Position numbers and translations under genes: made by a program. From Paenirhizobium naphthalenivorans (GTDB lineage: Bacteria; Pseudomonadota; Alphaproteobacteria; Rhizobiales; Rhizobiaceae), in the NCBI RefSeq assembly GCF_007992095.1, contig NZ_BJZP01000002.1, forward strand, positions 248,001 through 312,000: DNA of 64,000 bases. The letters are read 5' to 3'. Below the pieces are notes generated by a model. The model saw only the letters and a list, made by a program, of their open reading frames with translations. It made no database searches and was not told the origin of the DNA. This document shows positions 35,177-43,803 of the stretch, in pieces. The number at the start of each line of letters is the position of its first letter. The stretch's first letter is position 1.

Positions 35177-35626
35177 ATGAGTGAAATCAACAGCGACACG
35201 ATCGACGATCGGATAAGGCTGAGTTTTGCCCGGCAAGGTGCCATGCGCACGCTCGGCGCCGAGCTTACACGGATCAGCCAGGGTGTCGTAGAGATTGAAC
35301 TGCCCTTCAGCGAGAAGCTGACCCAGCAGCACGGCATCCTGCACGCCGGCCTGATTTCCACCACGCTTGAGACCGCCTGCACCTACAGCGCCTATACGAT
35401 GATCGAGTCTGACGTCTCGCTGCTGACGATCGAGTTCAAAGTCAACCTTCTGTCGCCCGGCAAGGGCGAACGCTTCCTGTTTCGCGGCGAGATCACCAAA
35501 CCCGGCTCAACCATCATTGTCGCCGATGGACGTGCCTATGCGCTGAGCGACGGCCCGGCCAAGCTCATAGCATCGATGACCAGTACGATGATGGCCGTTC
35601 GCGGCAGGGAAGGAATTTCCGGATGA
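35177..35626 (+). CDS. PaaI-type hotdog-fold thioesterase
   Basis: 149-residue hotdog protein of the PaaI/YdiI group, hydrolysing acyl-CoA or similar thioesters; substrate unknown. HGILHAGLISTTLETACTYS is the catalytic helix region: the usual HGG is HAG here, with Glu65 or nearby acid in place; LTIEFKVNLLSPGKGERFLF and VADGRAYAL follow. AAGGGGTG precedes the ATG. Overlaps the next gene's start (ATGA), hence translationally coupled with the nucleosidase. Confidence 0.85.
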   Translation: MSEINSDTIDDRIRLSFARQGAMRTLGAELTRISQGVVEIELPFSEKLTQQHGILHAGLISTTLETACTYSAYTMIESDVSLLTIEFKVNLLSPGKGERFLFRGEITKPGSTIIVADGRAYALSDGPAKLIASMTSTMMAVRGREGISG

Positions 35627-36261
35627 CCTTCGAGCTCAAATCGGTATCGAGCAAGTCCATCCTCTTCGTCATGGCGGCCGAGGCCGAATATGGCCCCTTT
35701 CTGCGCTCGCGCATTACCCCCCTGATGACCGGCATTGGCCCGGTCGAGGCGGCTGTGGCCCTCACCCGTACGCTCGCCCATCTGGACGCCGAGGGACAGC
35801 GACCGGACCTCGTCGTCTCGCTCGGCTCAGCCGGCTCCGCACGGCTGGAACAAACGGAAATCTACCAGGCCTCATCCGTTTCCTATCGCGACATGGACGC
35901 CTCGCCGCTTGGCTTCGAAAAGGGGCGCACTCCCTTTCTCGACCTGCCGGCCGCGCTGGAACTGCCCTTGCGCATTCCCGGCGTACCAATCGCCAGCCTC
36001 TCGACCGGTGCCAATATCGTGTCGGGTGCCAGTTATAAGGCGATCGACGCGGACATGGTCGACATGGAAACCTTCGCCGTATTGCGAGCCTGCCACGCAT
36101 TCAGCTTACCGCTGATTGGATTACGGGGCATTTCCGATGGCAAGCAGGAACTGAAGCATGTCGACGACTGGAAGGAATATCTCCATGTCGTCGACCGCAA
36201 GCTGGCGCTCACCGTCGACACACTGTTTGAGGCGCTCGAAGACGGCGTCTTCTGGTTCTAG
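35623..36261 (+). CDS. MTA/SAH nucleosidase-like protein
   Basis: 212-residue nucleoside-phosphorylase-fold enzyme that cleaves 5'-methylthioadenosine and/or S-adenosylhomocysteine to adenine and the thioribose. Seen: LMTGIGPVEAAVALTRTL, VVSLGSAGSARLEQ, VDMETFAVLRACH (the ME sugar-binding pair) and LRGISDGKQEL with the catalytic Asp. The alphaproteobacterial branch is slightly shorter than the E. coli enzyme. Coupled to the thioesterase; a terminator overlaps its stop. Confidence 0.85.
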   Translation: MTFELKSVSSKSILFVMAAEAEYGPFLRSRITPLMTGIGPVEAAVALTRTLAHLDAEGQRPDLVVSLGSAGSARLEQTEIYQASSVSYRDMDASPLGFEKGRTPFLDLPAALELPLRIPGVPIASLSTGANIVSGASYKAIDADMVDMETFAVLRACHAFSLPLIGLRGISDGKQELKHVDDWKEYLHVVDRKLALTVDTLFEALEDGVFWF

Positions 36262-36280
36262 GCCCGAAAGGGCCTGTTTT
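36260..36280 (+). terminator. Terminator overlapping the nucleosidase stop
   Basis: Stem AGGCCC-GAAA-GGGCCT (36260-36275), a GNRA tetraloop hairpin, followed by GTTTT. It starts within the TAG stop and ends about 60 bases before guaA. Confidence 0.7.
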
Positions 36281-36340
36281 GCGGACAATCGGCACAATTC
36301 TCCGATTGAAAGAAGCCGCAGTTTTCATTAAAGGCTCGCC

Positions 36341-37903
36341 ATGACCCAGACAGCACATCCCGACAGCGTTCTTATCATCGATTTCGGCAGCCAGGTAACG
36401 CAGCTGATCGCACGCCGTGTGCGCGAAGCAGGCGTCTACTGCGAGATCGTCCCTTTCCAGTCCGCCGAAGACGGCTTTCACCGTCTGAAGCCCAAGGCGA
36501 TCATTCTGTCGGGCAGCCCGGCTTCGACGCTTGATGAAAATAGCCCGCGCGCGCCGCAGGTCATCTTCGACAGTGGCCTGCCGATCTTCGGCATATGCTA
36601 TGGCCAGCAAACGATGTGCGCCCAACTGGGCGGCAAGGTCGAAAGCGGCCACCATCGCGAATTCGGCCGCGCCTTCCTGGAGATCGACAAGGAATGCCCG
36701 CTGTTCGAGGGCCTGTGGTCCGCCGGTTCCCGCCATCAGGTATGGATGTCGCATGGTGATCGTGTCACCGCAATCCCGCCGGGCTTCAAGGTCGTCGCCA
36801 CCTCGTCCAACGCGCCGTTTGCCTTCATCGCCGACGAGAAGCGCAAATATTACGCCGTTCAGTTCCATCCAGAAGTGGTGCACACGCCGGACGGCGCCAA
36901 GCTGATCCAGAACTTCGTCCACCATATCGCCGGCATCACGGGCGACTGGACGATGTCGGCCTATCGCGCCAAGGCCGTCCAGCAGATCCGCGACCAAGTC
37001 GGCAACAAGCGCGTCATCTGCGCGCTGTCCGGCGGCGTAGACTCGTCGGTTGCAGCGCTGCTGATCCATGAAGCCGTCGGCGACCAGTTGACCTGCATCC
37101 TCGTCGACCACGGCCTGATGCGCAAGAACGAGGCGGCCGACGTCGTCGCCATGTTCAAGGAACACTACAATCTGCATCTCATCCATGTGGACGCGGTCGA
37201 CAAGTTCGTCGGCGAACTGGAAGGGGTCTCCGATCCGGAAACCAAGCGCAAGATCATCGGCCGCCTGTTCATCGAGACCTTCGAGGATGAGGCCAAAAAG
37301 CTTGGCGGCGCCGATTTCCTCGGTCAGGGCACACTCTACCCGGACGTGATCGAGAGCGTTTCGTTCACCGGTGGTCCTTCAGTCACGATCAAGTCGCATC
37401 ACAATGTCGGTGGCCTGCCGGAACGTATGAACATGCAGCTGGTCGAACCGCTGCGTGAGCTATTCAAAGACGAGGTCCGCGTGCTCGGCAAGGAACTGGG
37501 CCTGCCGGATAGCTTCATCGGCCGTCACCCCTTCCCCGGTCCGGGTCTTGCCATCCGGTGCCCGGGTGGCATCACCCGTGAAAAGCTCGAAATCCTACGC
37601 GAAGCGGACGCCATCTACCTTGATGAGATCCGCAAGGCCGGGCTCTACGACGCGATCTGGCAGGCCTTCGCCGTGCTGCTCCCGGTCCAGACCGTGGGCG
37701 TGATGGGCGACGGGCGCACCTACGAATTCGTCTGTGCGCTCCGTGCCGTCACCTCGGTCGACGGCATGACCGCTGATTTCTACCATTACGACATGGACTT
37801 CCTCGGCCGAGCCGCCACCCGCATCATCAACGAAGTCCGCGGCATCAATCGTGTCGTCTACGACGTGACGTCGAAGCCGCCCGGCACGATTGAGTGGGAA
37901 TGA
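36341..37903 (+). CDS. guaA: GMP synthase (glutamine-hydrolysing)
   Basis: Converts XMP to GMP using glutamine and ATP. 520 residues: class I glutamine amidotransferase domain (8-200) with nucleophile in [11 protein letters not shown] (Cys86 region) and His/Glu in QFHPEVVHT; then the ATP pyrophosphatase domain with P-loop [11 protein letters not shown] near 228-238; then the dimerisation domain ending [10 protein letters not shown]. All catalytic residues intact. Single gene, followed by a long perfect inverted repeat. Confidence 0.97.
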   Translation: MTQTAHPDSVLIIDFGSQVTQLIARRVREAGVYCEIVPFQSAEDGFHRLKPKAIILSGSPASTLDENSPRAPQVIFDSGLPIFGICYGQQTMCAQLGGKVESGHHREFGRAFLEIDKECPLFEGLWSAGSRHQVWMSHGDRVTAIPPGFKVVATSSNAPFAFIADEKRKYYAVQFHPEVVHTPDGAKLIQNFVHHIAGITGDWTMSAYRAKAVQQIRDQVGNKRVICALSGGVDSSVAALLIHEAVGDQLTCILVDHGLMRKNEAADVVAMFKEHYNLHLIHVDAVDKFVGELEGVSDPETKRKIIGRLFIETFEDEAKKLGGADFLGQGTLYPDVIESVSFTGGPSVTIKSHHNVGGLPERMNMQLVEPLRELFKDEVRVLGKELGLPDSFIGRHPFPGPGLAIRCPGGITREKLEILREADAIYLDEIRKAGLYDAIWQAFAVLLPVQTVGVMGDGRTYEFVCALRAVTSVDGMTADFYHYDMDFLGRAATRIINEVRGINRVVYDVTSKPPGTIEWE

Positions 37904-37922
37904 TCTGAGCTTCTCGCAGCTT

Positions 37923-37955
37923 ATTACGGCCGGTAACATCGTTACCGGCCGTAAT
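37923..37955 (+). terminator. 15-bp perfect inverted repeat after guaA
   Basis: Arms ATTACGGCCGGTAAC (37923-37937) and GTTACCGGCCGTAAT (37941-37955) with a 3-base loop, 20 bases after the guaA stop. No T tract follows on the plus strand (GCGTTAAAGG), so it is not a textbook intrinsic terminator, though the hairpin is strong and symmetric enough to work on either strand or to protect the mRNA end. Confidence 0.7.
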
Positions 37956-38212
37956 GCGTTAAAGGGTGCCAATCGCAGCCATTAGGCGGAATTCTGCGTG
38001 GCAGTTTTCAACCGAAAACAGCGCCGAGAGGCGACTAAGGCGCAAGCTGGCATGGCAACGGTCCGCCGCGTGAGGCTCTCCCTCACCCTTCATTTGCTAT
38101 TCCGCAGATTGGCTGCGCGCCGGAAAAGCCGACAAAACTCTTTTAAGGAATAAGTGGTTCGCTTGGCACCTATTACGAAATATAACTTTGTGCACTTGAA
38201 AGGGATTTCCTC
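37956..38212. other. Intergenic region before the PAS-GGDEF gene
   Basis: Together with the guaA tail this is a 309-base non-coding stretch. No supported frame. Past the inverted repeat I see no clear motif until the AAAGGGATTT ribosome binding site of the next gene; the interval near 38140-38200 is A/T-richer and may hold its promoter. Confidence 0.4.
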
Positions 38213-39160
38213 ATGGCTCCTGTTCATCCTCACGGAGGGCCAGCGCGCCTCGAACCGGAGGTCTATCAGAAGATCGTTGCAGAGATGGACGACGGCATTG
38301 TCGCAATCGATGCGAACGGCAAGATTCTCTATTGCAATCATGCAGCGGAGATCCTGTTCCGGCAGCGCGCAACCAACCTCATCGGCGAGCCGATAGAAGC
38401 GCTGCTGCCCCCGCGATTTCGCCAAATCCACCGCCATCATCTCGCCGGCTTCATGGCGGGAGAGGAGGATGCGAAATACATGGGCAGTCGGAAATCCTTC
38501 ATCATCGGTCATCGCGCAGACGGAACCGAGATCAATCTCGGCGCGACCATCCTGCGCACCCCTAGCGATGCGGGGCCGATTTTTGTCGCCGTGTTGCGCG
38601 ACCTGACCGAACGCCATGGCTATCAGCACGAACTGGAACTGCTGGCCAATACCGATCCGCTCTCCGGCCTCGCCAACCGTCGCGCCTTCGCCAACCTCGC
38701 GACCCAAGAACTGGCCCGCTGCCGCGGCCAGCAACAGCCCACTTCAATTGTGCTGTTCGACCTGGACGGTTTCAAGGCGATCAATGACGGACATGGTCAT
38801 GAGGTGGGTGACACGGTGATCTGCGAGTTCGCCAACATCCTCAAGTCGGTCGTTCATAGCGGCGATCTACTCGCACGCTGGGGCGGCGAGGAATTCGTGC
38901 TGATGATGCCCACGACCAGCGTCGAACGCTGTGCGGCCATTGCCGAGATGATACGCAGGAATGTCGAGAGCATGGAGTTTGCGGTTGCGGACGGCGTGCG
39001 CTTGCACTTGACCGTCAGCGCCGGCGTGGCCGCTGCGAGCACCGCCGAGGAGAGCCTGGATGCTTTGCTCCGCCGTGCCGACCATGCACTCTACGCAGCC
39101 AAGCGCGGAGGACGTAACCAGGTCATCGTCGATTCTGCCGAGCCACCCATCGCCAACTGA
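38213..39160 (+). CDS. PAS-GGDEF diguanylate cyclase
   Basis: Makes the second messenger cyclic di-GMP. 315 residues: N-terminal PAS domain (about 15-135, DGIVAIDANGKILYCNHAAE) then GGDEF domain (145-305). The active site is RWGGEEFVLMMP near 222, with LSGLANRRAF and LFDLDGFKAINDGHGHEVGD intact, so it should be active. The inhibitory I-site RxxD that normally lies just before is absent (SGDLLARW). No membrane segments, so cytoplasmic. Sensor input unknown. Confidence 0.92.
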   Translation: MAPVHPHGGPARLEPEVYQKIVAEMDDGIVAIDANGKILYCNHAAEILFRQRATNLIGEPIEALLPPRFRQIHRHHLAGFMAGEEDAKYMGSRKSFIIGHRADGTEINLGATILRTPSDAGPIFVAVLRDLTERHGYQHELELLANTDPLSGLANRRAFANLATQELARCRGQQQPTSIVLFDLDGFKAINDGHGHEVGDTVICEFANILKSVVHSGDLLARWGGEEFVLMMPTTSVERCAAIAEMIRRNVESMEFAVADGVRLHLTVSAGVAAASTAEESLDALLRRADHALYAAKRGGRNQVIVDSAEPPIAN

Positions 39161-39290
39161 GCAGATGCGCGATGGATCTGTCGACTCGCAGCCGCCTTGC
39201 GGTGCTTGCGCAATGTCTACCGTTTGCTATTGCAGTTCATGCGTAACCCAGCCCATCTTACCCCACTTTGCGTCAAAGAGGACCTGTCCC

Positions 39291-39641
39291 ATGGCCACCA
39301 GGATCTACGGCATCAAGAATTGCGACACGATGAAAAAGGCTCGCCAGTGGCTAGACGAGCATGGTGTGGCCTACGACTTCCACGACTACAAGGCGTCGGG
39401 GATCGACCGCGCCCATCTCGAACGCTGGTGCGCAGAGAAGGGATGGGAGACCGTCCTCAACCGTGCCGGCACGACCTTCAAGAAGCTGCCGGACGAGATC
39501 AAGTCGGATCTCGACAAGGAGAAGGCGATCGCCCTGATGCTCACCCAGCCATCGATGATCAAGCGGCCGGTGCTCGAAGCACATGGCAAGCTTTTGATCG
39601 GCTTCAAGCCCGATATTTATGACGCCGAACTGAAGGCCTGA
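39291..39641 (+). CDS. ArsC/Spx/YffB-family protein
   Basis: 116-residue thioredoxin-like protein. MATRIYGIKNCDTMKKARQW carries the single N-terminal Cys (GIKNCDT) of the YffB branch, not the CX2C of Spx, and the FKKLPDEIKSDL and PSMIKRPVLE blocks are family typical. Possible role as a glutathione-dependent thiol reductase; not shown to reduce arsenate. I place the start at ATG 39291; the longer frame from 39060 overlaps the GGDEF gene. Five bases ahead of ybaK. Confidence 0.9.
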   Translation: MATRIYGIKNCDTMKKARQWLDEHGVAYDFHDYKASGIDRAHLERWCAEKGWETVLNRAGTTFKKLPDEIKSDLDKEKAIALMLTQPSMIKRPVLEAHGKLLIGFKPDIYDAELKA

Positions 39642-39645
39642 CGCC

Positions 39646-40119
39646 ATGGCCAAGACAACGCGTGCGACGCAATTTCTCGAAAAGGCAGGCGTGGCCTTCA
39701 CCACACACACCTACGACTACGACCCCAATGCCGAGCGCATCGGCCTGCAGGCGGCGGAAGCGATCGGCGAAGCACCGCACCGGGTGCTGAAAACGCTGAT
39801 GGCCGAACTCGACGGCAAGCCGGTCTGCGTCGTCGTTCCATCGGACAAGGAGGTGAGCATGAAGAAACTGGCCGCCGCCTTCGGAGGCAAACACGCGGCG
39901 ATGATGAAGCCGGCGGCGGCGGAAAAGCTCACCGGCTATGTCGTCGGTGGGATTAGCCCGTTCGGCCAGAAGAAGCTTGTTCCAACGGCGATCGAAATCG
40001 AGGCACTGGCGGAGGCTCAGGTTTACATGAACGGTGGCCAGCGCGGGCTCCAGGTGCGGCTTTCGCCCAATGGCGCGCTTCAAGCGCTCGGCGCTATTGC
40101 AGCACCATTGGTGGCATAA
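39646..40119 (+). CDS. ybaK: Cys-tRNA(Pro)/Cys-tRNA(Cys) deacylase YbaK
   Basis: Editing protein that hydrolyses mischarged Cys-tRNA(Pro). 157 residues, YbaK/ProX fold. The conserved Lys is in DKEVSMKKLAAAFGGKHAAM, and GYVVGGISPFGQKKLVPTAI is the hallmark GGxSPxG loop. Starts four bases after the ArsC-like gene stop, so likely co-transcribed. It is the last native gene before the AT-rich cassette. Confidence 0.95.
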   Translation: MAKTTRATQFLEKAGVAFTTHTYDYDPNAERIGLQAAEAIGEAPHRVLKTLMAELDGKPVCVVVPSDKEVSMKKLAAAFGGKHAAMMKPAAAEKLTGYVVGGISPFGQKKLVPTAIEIEALAEAQVYMNGGQRGLQVRLSPNGALQALGAIAAPLVA

Positions 40120-40218
40120 CCCGCTCAATCCACAGTGGATTTTATTTGCCACTACACTACCGGCACTTCCCTGCGCGGATTATCCGTGATCTTGTGATCT
40201 GGAACAAGGGAGATCATA

Positions 40219-41211
40219 ATGAAGAAGCATACGGCCATATTCACGAATTTTATCCTGCATTTTGGGAGTGATAAAGTTCTCGCCGATGGCTTCGAATCGG
40301 TCGTTATCCCGGCCTTCACCGACCCCAAACTCGTCCGCAAATACGGTGAAACACGCTACCAGTTTCATGAAGTCCAACTTCTTACCTTTGACGAAGGCAG
40401 CGAAAAGACCCTAGCAATAGCAGGCAGATTTATTCAGACGACAGTCCTCAAACGAGAGCAGGTATACGACGACATACTTGGCCTTATCCCAGACGAGGCT
40501 ACGCTTGAATCGTCTCCCTCAGCATTTTTCTTGTTAATAATAAATGATCATCGCCTAGTATATTTCGGAGAGACAAACAACGCGCCAGACATAGATCGCT
40601 TCAAGCTAACAATTTATCGATTTCTGCGCGAAAAACATAGAGAATTCATAGACTTTACGCACAAGCAGTCGATAGAAAAGGGAGAGAAGAAAACAAAGAA
40701 GGCTCTTATTGCGGAGTTTGGTATACCCTATCTAGAAATACTGCCGATTATTAGCTCCAGCAACATAAGGCAGTTTGCTAGCCAATATGCTGTTCTAAAG
40801 AAGGTAGAATTCAGGCTAATACGCCCAAACGACGACCTAAGAGCTGGAGAAATTTTCGAAGATCTCAGATCAGTTCTGGAGAGCATGAAATCAAGCAATG
40901 CAAAGGTAGTCGCATCAAACCCTGATGGGCTGGATATAGATCGGTCAGTAGAGGCGATTGTCGATGCAGGCGCCGGCGACAATCAGGAGATTGTGTTGCA
41001 TGGAACAGACAAAGACGGAAATAGCATACATGGCAACAACGACAACATGCAGATTCAAGTGGAGCTTTCAAACCCGCAAACTGAACCTCTATCTCTTGCA
41101 AGCCAACTACTAAGCTCCCTCAGAAATCTTCAGCAACAAGGCACAATAAGAAAGCCTACCGAAAACAAGAAAACTACCGATTTTATTAGGAGATTTCTTG
41201 ATGCCAGATAG
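40219..41211 (+). CDS. Unrecognised soluble protein of the AT-rich cassette
   Basis: 330 residues, family unknown to me. No signal peptide or membrane helix. The N-terminal half alternates strands and helices (TAIFTNFILHFGSDKVLADG; SAFFLLIINDHRLVYFGETN), followed by a charged helical part (HREFIDFTHKQSIEKGEKKT), a middle strand-rich part (KKVEFRLIRPNDDLRAGEIF) and a Gln/Asn-rich tail. AAGGGAGA precedes the ATG. Its last 11 bases overlap the membrane-protein gene, so the two are made together. A sensor or regulator partnering a membrane effector is a possibility, unproven. Native function not predictable from sequence. Confidence 0.8.
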   Translation: MKKHTAIFTNFILHFGSDKVLADGFESVVIPAFTDPKLVRKYGETRYQFHEVQLLTFDEGSEKTLAIAGRFIQTTVLKREQVYDDILGLIPDEATLESSPSAFFLLIINDHRLVYFGETNNAPDIDRFKLTIYRFLREKHREFIDFTHKQSIEKGEKKTKKALIAEFGIPYLEILPIISSSNIRQFASQYAVLKKVEFRLIRPNDDLRAGEIFEDLRSVLESMKSSNAKVVASNPDGLDIDRSVEAIVDAGAGDNQEIVLHGTDKDGNSIHGNNDNMQIQVELSNPQTEPLSLASQLLSSLRNLQQQGTIRKPTENKKTTDFIRRFLDAR

Positions 41212-41860
41212 GTGGGACAGCGAACTTTTTTCCGACGAGAATTTTAGTGATCTTTTCTCAAAGAGTTCCAAAATTGCGTCATCCCGATTTAATAGAAATT
41301 TCGCCATAGCAACTTTCAATTTAGCATCTTTAATTCTTTTCGCCGTTGCGTGGTTACAACCCTCAGCAATGAGTGAGGCGAGCGTTGCCAAAGCCAGCAG
41401 CCAATTCACAAGCATATCTTTCAGCTTTATAACTTCCATACTAGGCTTCCTAGTAACAGGATTCTCAATTTTTGCCACCATCATAAGTCCAGAAACCTTA
41501 AAAATGCTGTGTTTATCCCGCTACAGGAAAAATAATAAATTCTCTAACATTCAATTTATAATGTATAATTTTATGTATGTTTTCTTTTACTACATATCAT
41601 CGCTCTTATTTTTCTTATTATTGATATTTTTCACATCCGAAAACTCACCATTTATTGCTTTGAAACTGTTCTCATTTATCGATGACGATTATTTTTTCGT
41701 GTACGTTTATGGATTTATATTGTGCTTGAGCTTTTCCCTGATGAGTTACCTAATCATGCTTCTGAAGTCATTTATCTGGAACATATATCAATCTGTTTTG
41801 CTAATAGCAGCAGCACGCGTGTTATACATCGAGCATACCGAGGAAGACCGCAACCCATAA
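41201..41860 (+). CDS. Unrecognised multi-pass membrane protein of the AT-rich cassette
   Basis: 219 residues with at least four hydrophobic helices: about 34-52, 70-95, 115-143 and 163-190, with a possible fifth just before the C-terminus. The N-terminus is short and acidic (MPDRWDSELFSDENFSDLF) and the C-terminus is charged. Start at ATG 41201 behind AGGAGA; this overlaps the upstream gene. Very Phe-, Ile- and Leu-rich, matching the low GC. No family recognised. The pairing of soluble protein plus small membrane protein resembles the layout of some two-gene antiphage systems such as Kiwa, but I saw no KwaA/KwaB sequence match. Confidence 0.8.
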   Translation: MPDRWDSELFSDENFSDLFSKSSKIASSRFNRNFAIATFNLASLILFAVAWLQPSAMSEASVAKASSQFTSISFSFITSILGFLVTGFSIFATIISPETLKMLCLSRYRKNNKFSNIQFIMYNFMYVFFYYISSLLFFLLLIFFTSENSPFIALKLFSFIDDDYFFVYVYGFILCLSFSLMSYLIMLLKSFIWNIYQSVLLIAAARVLYIEHTEEDRNP

Positions 41861-42048
41861 TTGCTGATCATTGGATGCTTATAAGCCCGAGCCGCTATTG
41901 CGAGAACATCAACTAAAACACGTGTGATAGAGGCGGCTGGAGCGTCACTATTTTTGGCAGAAACTCACCTGATGAATCCAATGAACGCCTATACATTTTC
42001 CACCTTTGCGAACGAACGTGTGCATCTTTCCATGCGAAGGAATGCCCC

Positions 42049-43299
42049 ATGACTCTTCCCGATCTCTCCGTCTCCATCGACCCTGCCAAGCTCGAAAAAC
42101 TCGCCGAAGTCGCCGTCAAGGTCGGCCTTCGGCTGCAAGAAGGGCAGGAGCTGGTGATGACGGCGCCGCTTGCCGCCCTCCCGCTCGTGCGACTGATCAC
42201 CAAGCACGCCTACAAGGCCGGGGCCGGCATCGTCACGACCTTCTACGCCGACGAGGAAACGACGCTCGCGCGCTATGCTCATGCGCCCGATGCGAGCTTC
42301 GACCAAGCGCCTGGCTGGCTCTATGACGGCATGGCCAATGCCTTCGAGAAGGGCGCCGCGCGGTTGGCGATCGCTGGCGACAATCCGATGATGCTTGCAG
42401 GTCAGGATCCGGCCAAAGTGGCGCGCGCCAACAAGGCCAATTCGATTGCCTACAAGCCGGCGCTTGAGCACGTCTCCAACTTCGACATCAACTGGAACAT
42501 CTGCTCCTATCCCAACCCATCCTGGGCCAGACTCGTCTTCCCCGACCTGCCGATCGCCGAGGCTGTCGAAAAACTCGCCGAGGCGATCTTTGCTGCCTCG
42601 CGCGTCAACGACGCCGACCCGGTCGCCGCCTGGGTGGCCCACAATGCGGAGCTGCGCAAGCGGTCGAGCTGGCTGAACGGCGAACGCTTCCAGGCGCTGC
42701 ATTTTACCGGCCCCGGCACCGATCTGACCGTCGGTCTCGCCGACGGCCACGAATGGCACGGCGGCGCCTCGACCGCAAAGAACGGCATCACCTGCAATCC
42801 GAACATTCCGACCGAGGAAGTCTTCACCACGCCGCATGCGCTCAAGGTTGAGGGACACGTCTCCTCAACCAAGCCGCTCTCGCACCAGGGCACGCTGATC
42901 GACAATATCCAGGTACGGTTCGAAGGCGGGCGTATCATTGAGGCCAAAGCCAGCCGGGGCGAAGAGGTGCTGCTGAAGGTGCTCGACACCGACGAGGGCG
43001 CGCGCCGGCTCGGCGAGGTGGCGTTGGTACCGCATTCGTCGCCGATTTCTGCCTCGGGCATCCTGTTCTACAACACGCTATTCGATGAGAACGCCTCGTG
43101 CCACATCGCGCTCGGCCAGTGTTATTCGAAGTGCTTCCTAAACGGCGCCTCGCTGACGCCCAACGAGATCAAGGCCCAGGGCGGCAATTCATCGCTCATC
43201 CACATCGACTGGATGATCGGTTCGGACAAGATCGATATCGACGGCATAAGCGCCGACGGCATGAAGGTGCCGGTGATGCGCAAGGGCGAATGGGCCTGA
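42049..43299 (+). CDS. M29-family aminopeptidase
   Basis: Cytoplasmic metallo-aminopeptidase of 416 residues. GNITCNPNIPTEEVFTTPH-like region is present as GITCNPNIPTEEVFTTPHAL (metal-binding Glu in TEEV), followed by a second Glu in VALVPHSSPIS-flanking sequence, HIALGQCY and IHIDWMIGSDKIDIDG with the C-terminal His and Asp ligands. These match the M29 co-catalytic dinuclear site. AAGGAATGCC precedes the ATG. Native high-GC composition resumes here. Confidence 0.93.
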   Translation: MTLPDLSVSIDPAKLEKLAEVAVKVGLRLQEGQELVMTAPLAALPLVRLITKHAYKAGAGIVTTFYADEETTLARYAHAPDASFDQAPGWLYDGMANAFEKGAARLAIAGDNPMMLAGQDPAKVARANKANSIAYKPALEHVSNFDINWNICSYPNPSWARLVFPDLPIAEAVEKLAEAIFAASRVNDADPVAAWVAHNAELRKRSSWLNGERFQALHFTGPGTDLTVGLADGHEWHGGASTAKNGITCNPNIPTEEVFTTPHALKVEGHVSSTKPLSHQGTLIDNIQVRFEGGRIIEAKASRGEEVLLKVLDTDEGARRLGEVALVPHSSPISASGILFYNTLFDENASCHIALGQCYSKCFLNGASLTPNEIKAQGGNSSLIHIDWMIGSDKIDIDGISADGMKVPVMRKGEWA

Positions 43300-43359
43300 A
43301 CCGACGCGGCCAGCCCTGCCGAGGCAGGACGGGCCGATCAACGAGATCTCTGGTCGACG

Positions 43360-43704
43360 TCAGCGGTAATAGACAATCCTGCCGCCATTGGCGGCGGTCT
43401 GGACCCAGATCACGTTGTGCAAGGCGATCTTGCGCCTTGCGATCGCCGCCTGAAGGACCGGATCGCGGGAGACTTGGGCTTGAGCCGCACGCATGCGGGC
43501 CGGGGTCTGATAAGCCGGGCCGGCGGGACCGCCCGCGCCGCGTTCCGCATGCCCTGGCGAGACGGAGACGGCTGTAACACCGTCATTATAGTTGCGGCCG
43601 AACAGGATGGCCGCCAGTTCTGCCTCACCCGCCATCGCCGGTACCGTCATGGCGGGGGCCAGCAAAAGACCCGCAAAAGCTATATTCAGAAACCGTCTTA
43701 TCAT
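43360..43704 (-). CDS. Small exported hypothetical protein
   Basis: 114-residue protein, no family recognised. Start at 43704 with AAGGAG upstream, giving the signal peptide MIRRFLNIAFAGLLLAPAMT ending VPAMA-GEAELAA. The mature part is short, with a Gly/Pro-rich middle (AERGAGGPAGPAYQTPARMR) and a conserved-looking C-terminus IALHNVIWVQTAANGGRIVY. Convergent with the aminopeptidase gene, upstream of the EamA pseudogene. Likely periplasmic. Confidence 0.65.
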   Translation of the reverse strand: MIRRFLNIAFAGLLLAPAMTVPAMAGEAELAAILFGRNYNDGVTAVSVSPGHAERGAGGPAGPAYQTPARMRAAQAQVSRDPVLQAAIARRKIALHNVIWVQTAANGGRIVYYR

Positions 43705-43803
43705 GTCTTGCTCCTTGTCCCGGCGCAGGAGGCCAAATGCCCGCTGCAACGCGGGAGTGCACCGCTCCCGCGACAGCCGCTCACTCCCTCTTCAAATAGG
43801 GGA

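Larger units (their letters stand above)
40120..42048. other. AT-rich two-gene cassette, probably acquired
   Basis: Base composition drops sharply compared with both sides. Within line 41521-41580 only 11 of 60 bases are G or C. Codon choice also changes (ATA, AGA, AAA and TTT codons are common) and the two encoded proteins have no rhizobial housekeeping counterpart I know. The step is abrupt just after ybaK and again before the aminopeptidase gene. I found no integrase, transposase, direct repeat or tRNA at the edges. The 188 bases 41861-42048 hold no gene, only the aminopeptidase leader. Confidence 0.7.

Noticed and set aside
36209-37186. 325-codon minus-strand frame across the guaA 5' half
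   Set aside because: Shadow of guaA, crossing its intergenic region and terminator.
40120-42048. Prophage or integrative element
   Set aside because: No integrase, excisionase, structural genes, tRNA or flanking direct repeats were seen; only two genes differ in composition.
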